A DNA stretch of 64,000 nt from Usnea hakonensis (taxonomy: Eukaryota > Ascomycota > Lecanoromycetes > Lecanorales > Parmeliaceae). The position numbers and the translations under genes are program-made. Positions 45,098-55,211 of this stretch are shown here, one piece after another. The notes beneath the pieces were generated by a model. It was given only the letters and a program-made list of their open reading frames with translations, did not search any database and was not told the DNA's origin. The first letter of the stretch is position 1. Every line of letters starts with the position of its first letter. The stretch spans positions 266,066 through 330,065 of the forward strand of contig BLJB01000008.1 in NCBI GenBank assembly GCA_013423325.1, given 5' to 3'.

Positions 45098-46328
45098 AAG
45101 ACCTATAACGTAAATCCAAATATACGGCAAAACAGACCCCCGATACAGCTTTCTTCAACATTGGCTGGCTGTCGCAGAGGCATCGCTCTGATCAATCTGC
45201 CTATCCATGGAGTATTCCGTCAGTCATTTGAAATGGTATAACCAGCCTCCACGAATATTCTCGGTACACGTTCTATACCACGTTGCGCATCCCACCAGTC
45301 GTCGAAAAGATCACTCATATAGACCAGCCATCTTTCTCTGAGATTGACTTGATATGCCCAGGGTGCCAGGATCATGGGAATAGGCTTAGACTGCCGCTTT
45401 CAGCACATTTACGGTGACGGACTGTGGGTTTTCCCACAGACCGACTTGCTCACCTAGACAAGCGCAGAGGGCTCGAGGCGCTTGGTTGAATGCCTCTGGA
45501 TCTACAATTTGTCAACGACTTTCAATGGCCCTCTATGAATCAACGTCAATTTCAGAATCGGGCCGCTACCGGGGCACCGCTCCATGAGTTTCGAATCACA
45601 ACGAAAACTACAGCTGTATCTTCAAAATGGGTACAGAACTGGATTCCGTGAAGCTGACTTATCTTCCGTAGGTGAAATCTATGGCAGAAGACTCGCTGTC
45701 TTCCTTTTACTACCGCGGCCTCGAAAGATCTGTCAAGTATAGTGATCACGGGTTTCTTCACTGGCTTCTTCGCTTCCGCTCCGGTATCAAACACGGGCGA
45801 TGTCCTTGGCCACATCTGTTGACCAGCAGATGACAATTGCCGGAAGGCGCCGCTTTTAGCCCCAATAATTGCTGGCGCTATGCTGGTATCAGATTTGACT
45901 TGGAGAAGGACAGCATAGAGTATGTTTCTATTTGGATGACCGTGCAGGATACTAGGCAATGTGTATCAAGCGAAAGAGGAGCCAAGATCAACGCTACTCC
46001 GTACAACGCGCTACACGCGACAGGAGTCTCCTTGGCATACTACTACGCGACGACTATCCCAGACTGAAACATCGCAACAGGCTGAATCCGTCGGAAACTC
46101 CTTTAGTAGATCCAGTGGCCTATCAGTGAACGACTAGGATGGAAATACTAATTTCGAAAATGCAAGTGTGTATGGCCGTAGTGCTTGATGAAGTAGAGTC
46201 ATGGTGTCAAGTATCGCGAATGCGGCTAGGTTGGGGATAGCCGAAAATACCTTATATTAGACGACCTTGAATAAGGAAACAGTTCCCTAAAAGCAAGGCG
46301 ATGATTGTCTCCATGAGCCACTTTCGTC
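45098..46328. other. Unresolved region with coding-like fragments
   Basis: On the minus strand, short stretches look coding (PRALCACLGEQVGLWENPQ near 45400-45470, then APWAYQVNLRERWLVYMSDL and FDDWWDAQRGIERVPRIFVE near 45240-45370), but no continuous gene with splice sites could be built. A minus-strand ORF of 135 codons (45552-45959) and a plus-strand ORF (45837-46067) overlap here and neither has a domain. It may be a decayed multi-exon gene next to the transposon. Confidence 0.3.
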
Positions 46329-46942
46329 ATGAACCTCACAGCCTTCATAATGCCGATCTACCAAATATGCACTCTTGCCGTCCTTCTCCAGCTATGTACC
46401 TTCGGCTGCCTCGCGGCCGTTCCGATCGCACCCAACACCCTCACAAACAAAACCCTCCCCAACTCCAACCTTACTGAAAAGCCACCCTCCAACCTAACCC
46501 TCAACCCCGAAGAAAAGTAGGTCTCCCCCCCAACCAGCCCCAAAGTTACCAAACTCAGCCCCACCCCAGCGCCCTCCCCCCCTCCCCCTACATCTATCCC
46601 GTCCCCGACTCAACCCTCAAGATCAAATTCCAAGCCTTCGGCCACCTCGTCCCCCGCTCCGACGTCCTCTTCTGCCTCCTCCTCGCCGCCAACGACGTAA
46701 ACCAGCACTTCGACAACCCCTCCGGACTTATGGGAACGGACACTCATCAGTATTCCTCAGCGGTTGTTCGGCTGAATCTGTATCCGAGACCGAATGCGAT
46801 GACGTGGGCGAAGTGGGGGGCGGCGGTGAGGGGGATCACGGATTTTATGATAGCGTTTGATTTTGTGGATTTGGATTTTTATGTGCTGGATGATGAGGTT
46901 GGCGGGAGGGTGGTGGCGGGAGGGTTTTTGACGGATTCGTAA
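46329..46942 (+). CDS. Small secreted fungal protein
   Basis: Two exons (46329-46516 and 46570-46942) join in phase to 186 residues. The N terminus is a signal peptide (IYQICTLAVLLQLCTFGCLA, cleavage probably near AAVP), followed by an Asn/Thr-rich spacer with several N-glycosylation sites. The mature domain begins YIYPVPDSTLKIKFQAFG and contains DVLFCLLLAANDVNQHF. It ends with a predicted beta-rich region (AVRGITDFMIAFDFVDLDFY). No cysteine framework like that of the 15.7-kb pair is present, so it is a different family. Extracellular location is inferred. The intron has donor GTAGGT and acceptor CCCCAG in a C-rich context. It is uncharacterised and could be effector-like. Confidence 0.7.
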
Positions 46943-47839
46943 GATGGTAGGGTTTGTTGGTTGGTAGTGTTGCTTTAAAAGTTTGGGGGAATCCGACGTT
47001 GATGCGCTGTGACGAACGCTGTTTTTTGCTGGTAAATTGGAGATCCCGCGAGTGATGTCAATCAAGCGGTATCCCACGGGGGATCCAGCCCTCCCTTCTT
47101 CAAAAAGCAGCTGACAGCCCTCTCACACCATCAACCCTCAAGCCAAGCACCTCGTAACATCTGCTCCGTCTCATATCCCCCAATTCCCATACTCGCCCGA
47201 ACCAATCCTCCAAATACCTCATCATCAACTCCACTCGCCTGAAAAGCTGTGGAATGGCATTGGTATAGTGATCAGTATCAAATGACCTCATGGTCAAACG
47301 TGGTGCGGCATTTGTTGAATGCGGTCGGTGGCGGTGGATGTGTTTCTGGGGAGTACTGATGAGTTTGGAGGGGGGTGGAGGGAGGATGCTGTATCGTCCA
47401 GAGACAGCCAGGCTGGAATTACGGTTGAAGATCATGGGAAATTTCTACATGCTTCCTACTTCATTATCATCATATCCCAACAAATGTACATGCACGGGAA
47501 ACACAGGTATCACAAATACCCATGTTTTCAATCCGGCGGTAGGACAGCTGGATTATTGATCTGAAATCGGATACTTATGGCGATTGTTGTGTCGAAGCAT
47601 TCAAGACGTCGGTGGCTGTGTCACAAAGTGCCAAGCTTTTAGCGCATGTGAAGTGCGAGCGATTCGGTTCGAGATCCCTTATTTACTAAGCAACCGATGG
47701 TCTGCAGCCTACAGCCTTGCCTGGCTACCCCACTCTACAGCGACAGTTCGTTCTTCTCGCCCAGCATAGGTTTCACTAAGACCTGTCTTCACTTGTTTCG
47801 CATCATCTTTATTCGACATCTTCTCCGCCGAGGCTCAGC
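46943..47839. other. Intergenic, nothing firmly supported
   Basis: A minus-strand ORF at 47100-47435 (111 codons) has no recognisable domain; its last 63 codons from an internal Met look more protein-like than the rest. The region upstream of 47840 should contain the NLR-like gene promoter. Confidence 0.35.
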
Positions 47840-50800
47840 ATGGCGCTAGCTATATCAAAAGCAGCGCCACTGAGGGCAGATATCAAGTTGTCCCAAGCAC
47901 TGAAAGATTTTGAGGCTATTCTAACGAACGACCAAAAGCAGTCCTTCCACGATGCGTCGCCACTACAAACCAAAGATGTGATGGCGCTCACATATGAAAT
48001 CGACCGTCAGAACGCAAGCCGCAAGAGTCGTCGCTGGGGGCCTCGATTGACTACCTTCCTCAACTCCGTCAAAGGTTTCACGATAGTTGCAGACTCCATC
48101 ATTGGCAGTACCGGCAGTCCTATAGCAGGCGCCGTTTGGGGAGCAGTAAAGATGACTATGCTAGTAAGTAGTGTCTCCAGTTCTGTATACATTCGACATC
48201 TTCTTGTCGCTACGTTGGTGGCAGGAACGATTACCGTTCCGTCTGGATGGGCAGACTAAATTTATTCAGGCGGCCTCTGGTTTCGAAAGCTACTTTGATG
48301 CCCTTTCAACCATGCTGATGAAGGTTGGTCAGAGTGCCCCTCGGTACGATAAGTATGCAGTCCTGTATCCGACGTCTACAAGTCTCCGGCAGGAGCTCTG
48401 CAATTACTTCTCGGCTGTGGTAAGCTTTTGTAAAAGTGCCGTCTTGTTTGTCCGGAAGCCAGTCATCTCCCAAGCTCTCAATGCCCTGCGGAAGCCCTTC
48501 AACGATGAATTCGGAAAGCTGCAGGATGACCTATTGAGGATTGCTGACGCTGTGAGGGACGAGGTGTCCTTGGCCGCGAAGCAACAGCAAAACCTTGACT
48601 CAATCGAGGCAGCACGTGAAAGAAAGGAAAACTCGCTGTTTCGTATAAATGGGAACCTTTTTCGACGAGAGGCAGTCCACGAGTTAGAGGAAAACAAGAA
48701 ATGGAGAGACTTCAGATTCAGATCTCGCTTTCTAAGCTCATGTTCCACTTACAACCACGAGACGGCATTGAATCGAGCACGCAGGACGGGTGCATCGAAG
48801 TGGATACTTGAAGCCAGTGAGTACAAGAAGTGGAAGTCGTCACATTCCTCCTCAGTTCTACTCTGCTCAGGGATTGTGGGATCCGGGAAGACCGTACTAT
48901 CTTCAAGTGTGATAGAAGAGCTGGTAGTCACGAAAGCAACAGAGTCAACGGTTGGATATTTCTTTTGCAGCCATGACGATCATGAGTCACTACAAGCGCG
49001 AGCAATCATAGGAAGCCTGGCGAGACAATTCTTGGTCGCTCTTCCGGCAAGTGCATTCAATAATATCGATCGAGATCTTGACGGGATAACCCTCAATATC
49101 GAGCAAATTGTGACATATACACTACGTTTACTTCCTGCAAATAAGCAGCATGTCATTGTACTCGATGGTTTGGACGAATGCAACAGTCAGGAAGCCTCAC
49201 GGGTTTTGGAGACCCTTCGGATTCTCGGGTCTTCTCACAGCTTCAAATTGTTTTGGACGGGTCGGTCGGATTTCATTGCAAGGGTCTCTCATCACATTAA
49301 ATCAGACTTTCATGTCCCAATAACGCAGTCGAACAATGGATCTGATATCTCTGATTTCATTGATCGCGCACTGGATGAGGCGTTGGAGAGTGGAAGACTC
49401 CAGCTTCATGATCCTTTTCTGATAATCAAAATTCATGACGTCTTAGAGACCAAAGCCCATGAGATGTGCGTAGAAATCTCGATCTCATTGGCATCATGGC
49501 TGACAAAGTCAACACCAGGTTTCTTTGGGTGACCTTCCAGTTACAGTCAATTTGCCGTGAAAATACCGATGAAGGCATTCTCAAAGCTCTTGAAGATCTT
49601 CCGAAAGACTTACCCACTACTTATAGACGTATCCTCCGTCGGCTCCACAATTCCGAATCTACTGACCCCTCCATGGGCAAGAAAGTATTTGAGATAGTAA
49701 GCGCAGCTCGGAGGCCGCTCACTCTGGAGGAATTGCGCGAAGCGCTCAGCATTGAACCAGGCAGTCGAGTTTGGAATGCCACGAAAATGGTGAATGACGC
49801 AATAAAGTTATTAGGCTACTGCGGCAGCCTTGTGATTATCGATGAGGAGCTCTCAACAGTTCACTTTGCCCATGCTAGCGTCAAGCAGCATTTGGAGACA
49901 ATCCCTATCGGAGATGACATTTCAGAGTACCACATAGCCACCGAAGAGGCTCATTTGTCGCTGGGCGAGATACTTGTCACATATCTCAACCTCGATGTCT
50001 TGCAAAACATGCTCACGAATACAAGCAGTCCTTCGCAGACACTGATTCTACCTGATATGACAGATCTACTCAAGGCCAGCCTGCATCCCCAAAATTTCGC
50101 TACCAACTTGGCTAGGAAACTACTGAAGAATCGCAAAACGCCTGGATACGATGCGGGCCGTGATCTAGAGCGAGTAGCTGGCTTCAAAAGGGAGCAACAA
50201 ACGTGGTCATTCAAAACCCACTCGCTCCTTTCTTATGCCCAAGAGCATTGGTTGTTTCATACAAAGTCGTTCTGTTATACTTTGATGGATATTAGGAGGC
50301 CCAAATGCTACTACCTGTGGACGCAGTTGATCGAGGGTCGTGTTTCAACCGTAGACCTACCGTGGACGTCGGAAGATGCACGTGCCTTGAACCCACGCTT
50401 TCTCGACCTGGTGGTGCAGAGCCGCCATCCGGCGCTCGTAGAATATGCATGCTGGAACATGGTGCTACGGAAGAAGACATTTCTTGAAATTCAACATTTT
50501 GTAAATCGATTACCACCGGGATCATATTACGACATAATGTTGTTTGAAGCAGTGGCACAGAACAATGAACTCCTCGTTCAACTACTGTTAGACAATACAC
50601 CTGCGGATGTGAATTCGCACGTCATAGGATATAGCTCTATACTCAATGAGGCGTTGAGGCTCCCGAGTTTGGAGATTGTCAAAAAATTGATCCACCACGG
50701 CGCCGATGTTAATGCCAAAGAAGGGGGGTACATTGCCCCCCCCTTGGAAATTGCTGCTCGGAATTTAGTTTCCCCAGAGGCTATTGTACTTCTACTCAAG

Positions 50801-50953
50801 AGCGGGGCAGCAAGAATACCCATTCTGAAGTCATACTCCGACGAAATGAAATGGGTGCTGCAGAGAAGCTATGATCTTCATGATCAGTTACAACTAGAAG
50901 GCGAGGAGCCGGTCGCGAGGATATCTAGAGAAAAGATGATCGATCGAAGATAG
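47840..50953 (+). CDS. NLR-like STAND protein: DUF7708 - NACHT - ankyrin
   Basis: Exons 47840-48163, 48270-49465 and 49519-50953 give 984 residues. Residues 1-250 match the DUF7708 layout (SPIAGAVWGAVKMTML, then ASGFESYFDALSTMLMKVGQ). The NACHT NTPase follows, with Walker A GIVGSGKTVLSSS near 311 and Walker B HVIVLDGLDEC near 404. A TGRSD sensor-like motif comes after it. The fungal winged-helix stretch MFLWVTFQLQSICRENTDEG and LEDLPKDLPTTYRRILRRL come next. At about 865-925 are at least two ankyrin-like repeats (KLIHHGADVNAKEGG). Fungal NACHT/ankyrin proteins are candidate non-self or heterokaryon-incompatibility sensors. All motifs needed for nucleotide binding are intact. Intron 1 is 106 bp and intron 2 is 53 bp. 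Confidence 0.88.
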
Positions 50954-51853
50954 ACCAACGAGCGAGCGAAACTTCAGCTGGCAGTAGCTCCGACCATGGT
51001 TCAAAAGATAACATGGTCATCCAACGTACTGATAGGGGACGGTACCTCGAATCCACTTCTTATCTTTGATCATTGAGCATTCACAGCATATGGAGAGAAC
51101 AGGGATCCTGTCCATTTTTAAATTGACCTAAGGCCTTCCACCAATTTCCGCTTCTCCATACCTCTGAGGAGATCTCCGATCGTACAAACAACTGTCTTCA
51201 TGGTCTTCTACCCGCTCTTTCATTGGGGGTCCGGCATATCCTACAGAGTCTTACAGTGCTTTCGTCGTACGAGGGTGGTACCACGTATTTCACTGAGTCA
51301 CGTCTTGTCTCTGCTCAGATGTGTTCATTCAATTCGCAACTTTAATGCTGTAGTTTCAATGAAAGCTCCAAATCATCTCTACCAGTGCTCGAAATGCCAC
51401 CGTCCAACAACACAGCGTCTCCAAAATTGCAACACTCATCGGACAAAAAATGAACTCAGCACAGCACGTCATACTGCATCGAGTCAGGTACCGATATTGT
51501 CTGCCCAGCCCGGCGCTGATCTGATTCTCCGCATAACCGAAGCATCGGGTGAAAATGGTCGCATAGGCCGCGTTCAGATCCTGATCATCATACTCAGGGC
51601 GTTATCTGGGCGGAATCGGGCAGAATAGGGGTGAAAAGGGGCGAAGCGGGGGGTTGACAACGGGGCGGCGACTCGGCGTATCCATATACATGAGGTCTAG
51701 AGAGGTGCGACAGGCTTAATTAAGGCCATTGTCATCCGATCGCGGTATCCCGGCAGTTCTGGCTCCGTGTGTAGAGTAATCTGAAGCTATTTGTAGGAAG
51801 CCATTGCCAAGCAACTAGGCTACATAGGGAAGGTGGGTCCCAAGGCCAAGGGA
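50954..51853. other. Intergenic between the NLR-like gene and the LTR element
   Basis: An ORF at 51200-51628 has a CSKCHRPTTQRLQNC-like Cys/His stretch but is otherwise unsupported. No repeat structure was seen. Confidence 0.35.
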
Positions 51854-51858
51854 TTTGG

Positions 51859-52024
51859 TGTTGAAATCTTATGTGACTAGATGTGGATATTCAAGAGGCA
51901 TTGATTGATTTCCAGAAACTCCCCTGGATCCTGTCCTACTTATCATACAATTTGGGTGGCTAGGCCGACCCCTGCCAAGAGAAGGCTGGGAATCCAACAC
52001 AAGCGAAATTGCCAATTTCCAACA
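51859..52024 (-). repeat. 3' LTR of the Gag-only element
   Basis: 166 bp, matching the other LTR at all but one base. It is preceded on the plus strand by TTTGG (51854-51858). It is the 3' LTR because the Gag ORF runs toward it. Confidence 0.9.
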
Positions 52025-52131
52025 CTCCCCTTTCCCAGCTTTCTCATGGCCAAATCAAGTTCACCAAATCCACCAAATCCAGTCACAAATGAAGCCATTC
52101 AAATCCAACCACATCCACCAAATCCAAATAT

Positions 52132-52291
52132 CCGACAGGCTCCCCTAGCCGTCACCGACAAGCCCCCCATAGCTGTCACCGAAGCAAGAGCAATTCCGAC
52201 AGGCCTCATCCATATCCGGCCGTCACCGACAGGCTCCCCTAGCCGTCACCGACAGGCTCCCCTAGCCGTCACCGACAGGCCCCTCTGGCCG
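52132..52291. repeat. 23-bp minisatellite inside the Gag-only element
   Basis: A unit of about 23 bp (CCGACAGGCTCCCCTAGCC followed by GTCA) recurs about five or six times between the Gag stop and the polypurine tract, with some units degenerate or interrupted. Two adjacent units are identical. It abuts the Gag stop codon at 52292. Next to it, nearer the LTR, is a CCAAATCCA-rich stretch. Confidence 0.8.
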
Positions 52292-53113
52292 TCACCAATG
52301 CTCTGCTTCATAATCTCCTGAAAACTTTCTCTTCCGAGACCTCTTCTCAATATGCCACTTTTCTTGCAACCACTCCGGGGCCTTTTCTGGGTACAACTTC
52401 CAACAGTCCTTCTCCTCATGAGGCTTCCCACACTTGGGGCATTCCAATTCATCTCGTGCCTTCCGACTCAGAGTCCTTTGGTTTCGTAGAGCGGCAAACG
52501 ATTGATAGAGAGTCGAATCTGAAGCCGGAGTCCCATTTGTAGTCCTTCTTTCTTCGTCCAAGAGCATGTTTCTCGCCTTATCAGCAGTCATCCCAGGGGT
52601 TACCTCCCAAATCTTCGTGAAAAACTGGTACTGTTCCGGGAGAGACATGCCGAGGCAGAGGAGGGTACGCTTATCGTCGTCAAGAGTCACACCGGTATTC
52701 CGAATTCGCTCTTCGAGAGTCTTGATTTGGGTGAGATAGGCTGTCATTGAATTGAATCCGTCGTATCGAATCGTGTAGTATTCCCGTGTTAATCTCATAA
52801 ATTCGGCGTCACCCTTAGGGGCGTACAAGGCCACGAGTTGCTGCCACATAATGAAGCCATTATCGAAAGCATCAGCTGTAAGCTTCTTCTTTACGGGACC
52901 ACTTATCGTAGGGGTCATGATATCGGCTGCATCTATCGACGAATTGAGCCATTTGGCTTGTACTGGGCCTGACTTGTCTGGATCCGGACCACTTTGTGTG
53001 AACTCCCAAAGCTTCTTTTTTCGTAATTCGGCCTTGATGTCAACACACCATTCGGGGTAGTTATCGTCTGTTAATTGTGGAATGACGGACTTGAAAGAAG
53101 ATGATTCAGTCAT
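52292..53113 (-). CDS. Copia-type Gag polyprotein (UBN2-like with zinc knuckle)
   Basis: 273 uninterrupted residues from the ATG at 53113. The N terminus, MTESSSFKSVIPQLTDDNYP followed by EWCVDIKAELRKKKLW, is the typical Copia Gag opening. The central region has the UBN2-type stretch AEFMRLTREYYTIRYDGFNS and LTQIKTLEERIRNTGVTLDD, then LCLGMSLPEQYQFF. Near 225-237 is a zinc knuckle-like CPKCGKPHEEKDC, here CX2CX3HX4C rather than the usual CX2CX4HX4C. A Lys/Arg-rich RNA-binding tail follows. Gag packages element RNA into virus-like particles. The reading frame is clean, so it could be translated. Reverse transcriptase would have to come from another element. Confidence 0.88.
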   Translation of the reverse strand: MTESSSFKSVIPQLTDDNYPEWCVDIKAELRKKKLWEFTQSGPDPDKSGPVQAKWLNSSIDAADIMTPTISGPVKKKLTADAFDNGFIMWQQLVALYAPKGDAEFMRLTREYYTIRYDGFNSMTAYLTQIKTLEERIRNTGVTLDDDKRTLLCLGMSLPEQYQFFTKIWEVTPGMTADKARNMLLDEERRTTNGTPASDSTLYQSFAALRNQRTLSRKARDELECPKCGKPHEEKDCWKLYPEKAPEWLQEKWHIEKRSRKRKFSGDYEAEHW

Positions 53114-53154
53114 GATTAATTGATGTAACCCAGGCGGAACCCGGGCTCATAACC

Positions 53155-53320
53155 TGTTGAAATCTTATGTGACTAGATGTGGATATTCAAGAGGCATTGA
53201 TTGATTTCCAGAAACTCCCCTGGATCCTGTTCTACTTATCATACAATTTGGGTGGCTAGGCCGACCCCTGCCAAGAGAAGGCTGGGAATCCAACACAAGC
53301 GAAATTGCCAATTTCCAACA
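53155..53320 (-). repeat. 5' LTR of the Gag-only element
   Basis: 166 bp and followed by TTTGG (53321-53325), the second copy of the target duplication. The 41 bp between this LTR and the Gag start contain the candidate primer-binding site. The promoter of the element must lie here. Confidence 0.9.
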
Positions 53321-53325
53321 TTTGG

Positions 53326-54857
53326 AAGGCACCGTCAACTACTACCATACCCCAGATCGAGCCCCCGCGAGAAAGGGAAGCAAGAAAGAAAGAAAAGCCA
53401 TTATGAAGTCCATGCCTCATCCTTCCCGGACTCCTTCTTCCCCTGCATCAGCAGCAGCCATACCCACGCCGGGTACGTATTGAACTTGATAACGAGCTTC
53501 CCATTCCCTAATAGCTTGAAGTTCGACCTCAAAGATAGGGTAATCCCAAGGTCGTCCTGTAATACTGTTGAGATGTAATCTGAACTGACGGTGATTGACG
53601 GGAACATGCGGACTGTGCCTGCGTAACGGGTAGACCTAGGAAAGCGAAACTGCGGTACATGAGAAGGTAGCGATTGCGCCACTAGGACTTGAGAAGATTG
53701 TGTGCTGGGGCGTTGAACTTGAGGAGCTGTGATATGCGCTGGTATAGGCTGCTGAAGAACTTGGGGAGGCGCCAATATTCTTAATCACCATCGGCCCGTC
53801 CGCACCAGAAGAAATCCTGTGCAAGTCGGGCGTCATCACCGCCAGGCAGAGCTTTCAGTAGTAGGCCATATTGCGCAGAGGAGTCTCAGTAGACTCGTCG
53901 AAGCCAGCGGCAAGGCTGCCCGTGTACTGATGATGGATCTTGGCGTCTTTTCGGAGCTATTCAAGTTTGATGAGCCTTGGTCAATGCGAATCTAGGACCG
54001 AATAGGGGAACACGACCTTTTTTTGCTTGATTGGCCCCTGTCGTACAGAAATCAAAGGACATTTTGACCTCCCCGCATGTGAACAGGTTAGCCCCAGCCC
54101 AGGACAGATCTGCTCAGGGCCAAACAAACCGGCGTCGACCCTTTCTGCGACATCACAACCCATTTCACATATATGTTCTCCACTACGGCCCTCGAAATCG
54201 CACTAGATGGGCGGATCTGGTCAGCTCAGTCTACTTTAAGGTCAAGCGGGTCCGAACAATCCCGAATTAGCGTTGATCAGCTCCTTACATTGGCGCATTG
54301 CCTGTTTTCGATCTCTGCGTCGGCTACGCACGAGGCGAGTGGGCCCCCACGGGCCCCATTCAGGACTGTTTCGTCCTTACAAAACTTGCACCAGTATGGA
54401 AAAGGCATGTCCGTCCTTTCTCTGCTGTATAGCAGGGTCCCATCCGGGTATTTGTCATAGCTAACGAACTCTTCAGGTCAGAAAGGGGCTAGGGTTCTCA
54501 TTGGATAACCCGCAAATGTCCTCCGGCCTTTCCCTCTGCATCTGGAGGAAAAGCGATCGTTGATGTGCGCTTGGCCGTGGTGTTATTTGATGCGCTTTGG
54601 GACTCGGACGTCTGGCGCAATCTGTCTTCATACATATATGACTGCGAAAATTCTCTTCTACCGCCCAAGTACTGCAGCGATGGTGTGGTACATTGTTCTG
54701 CCGAGCTTGGCTGTACGGTTAGGAAGTATGGACCCGATGAGGATGAGCATCAGAACCTCGACCAACCACGAAGTCGATGGCCAATCGCAGAACACGATGA
54801 CCTTACGGCCATGTACATTGCATATCTTATGCACGAGCTTCGTCAAGCAGCTCAGCT
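53326..54857. other. Region with unsupported minus-strand ORFs and fragments
   Basis: A minus-strand ORF of 124 codons (53401-53775) ends just outside the LTR element. It has a Pro/Gln-rich start and reads FPRSTRYAGTVRMFPSITVS in its middle. A coding-like stretch (KDAKIHHQYTGSLAAGFDES) lies further upstream on the same strand. I could not join them into a gene. A 76-codon minus-strand ORF (54658-54888) contains LTKLVHKICNVHGRKVIVFC followed by DWPSTSWLVE. This resembles the start of a Snf2-type helicase C-terminal domain, but the similarity fades after that. Confidence 0.3.
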
Positions 54858-55211
54858 TCACCGAGTTCCGGGTGATGTAATATGCCATTGACGGGCGGTC
54901 CCGGTACAGTGGCAGGGGTGGATCCAGATCGGCACTCCAAAACTTCCAGGATCGGTTTCATAGCAGGATATCATGTGAATCTGCTGATCAAGTCCGACTA
55001 TCAGTTCGTAGATCTTGTGCCTGATTTCGTTGGGTAACTTCAACGAGCGTCCGAGTTGAAGCCGATTATACTGACGATAGTGTGACGTGGCAGAGTGCAA
55101 AGAACCTGAAATGGATGAGAGAATGGGTAGCCAGGGGATAGGATCTCTGACCACTCGATCCTTGTCATTTCCTCCGACGGGTTTAGTCCCTACTCCACTT
55201 GCCATGATGAT
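54858..55211 (-). CDS. Truncated 2EXR/F-box-like domain ORF
   Basis: From an internal ATG (55205 region, MASGVGTKPVGG) about 115 codons are open. The recognisable part is LGRSLKLPNEIRHKIYELIV, the F-box-like 2EXR motif, preceded by a polar leader. The frame ends about 35 residues later, where a typical family member would continue for 150-250 residues with CRQIYNEA-type motifs. It overlaps the 3'-lying helicase-like fragment in another frame. It is either a first exon whose partners I cannot find or a truncated pseudogene. Confidence 0.4.
   Translation of the reverse strand: MIMASGVGTKPVGGNDKDRVVRDPIPWLPILSSISGSLHSATSHYRQYNRLQLGRSLKLPNEIRHKIYELIVGLDQQIHMISCYETDPGSFGVPIWIHPCHCTGTARQWHITSPGTR

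Larger units (their letters stand above)
51859..53320 (-). mobile_element. Non-autonomous Copia-type LTR element with Gag only (TR-GAG-like)
   Basis: Two 166-bp direct LTRs (51859-52024 and 53155-53320) differ at one position only (C in the first, T in the second, in CCTGTYCTAC). Each starts TGTTGAAA and ends TTCCAACA. TTTGG flanks both sides as a 5-bp target-site duplication. The internal 1.13 kb reads on the minus strand. Just inside the 5' LTR is GGTTATGAGCCCGGG, a plausible primer-binding site. An intact Gag ORF follows, then a 23-bp minisatellite. A purine run (GGGAAAGGGGAG) touches the 3' LTR as a polypurine tract. There is no protease, integrase, reverse transcriptase or RNase H. The near-identical LTRs, intact ORF and absence of RIP damage point to recent insertion. 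Confidence 0.9.

Noticed and set aside
47640..47700. tRNA-like GGTTCGAGATC sequence
   Set aside because: No cloverleaf with acceptor and anticodon stems can be drawn around it.
52851..53060. Plus-strand ORF inside the Gag-only element
   Set aside because: Antisense to the Gag ORF, whose Copia features and orientation relative to the polypurine tract are clear.
54565..54891. Plus-strand ORF of 108 codons beginning MRLAVVLFDALWD
   Set aside because: It has some protein-like character, but it overlaps the minus-strand segment with helicase-like similarity and has no domain of its own.
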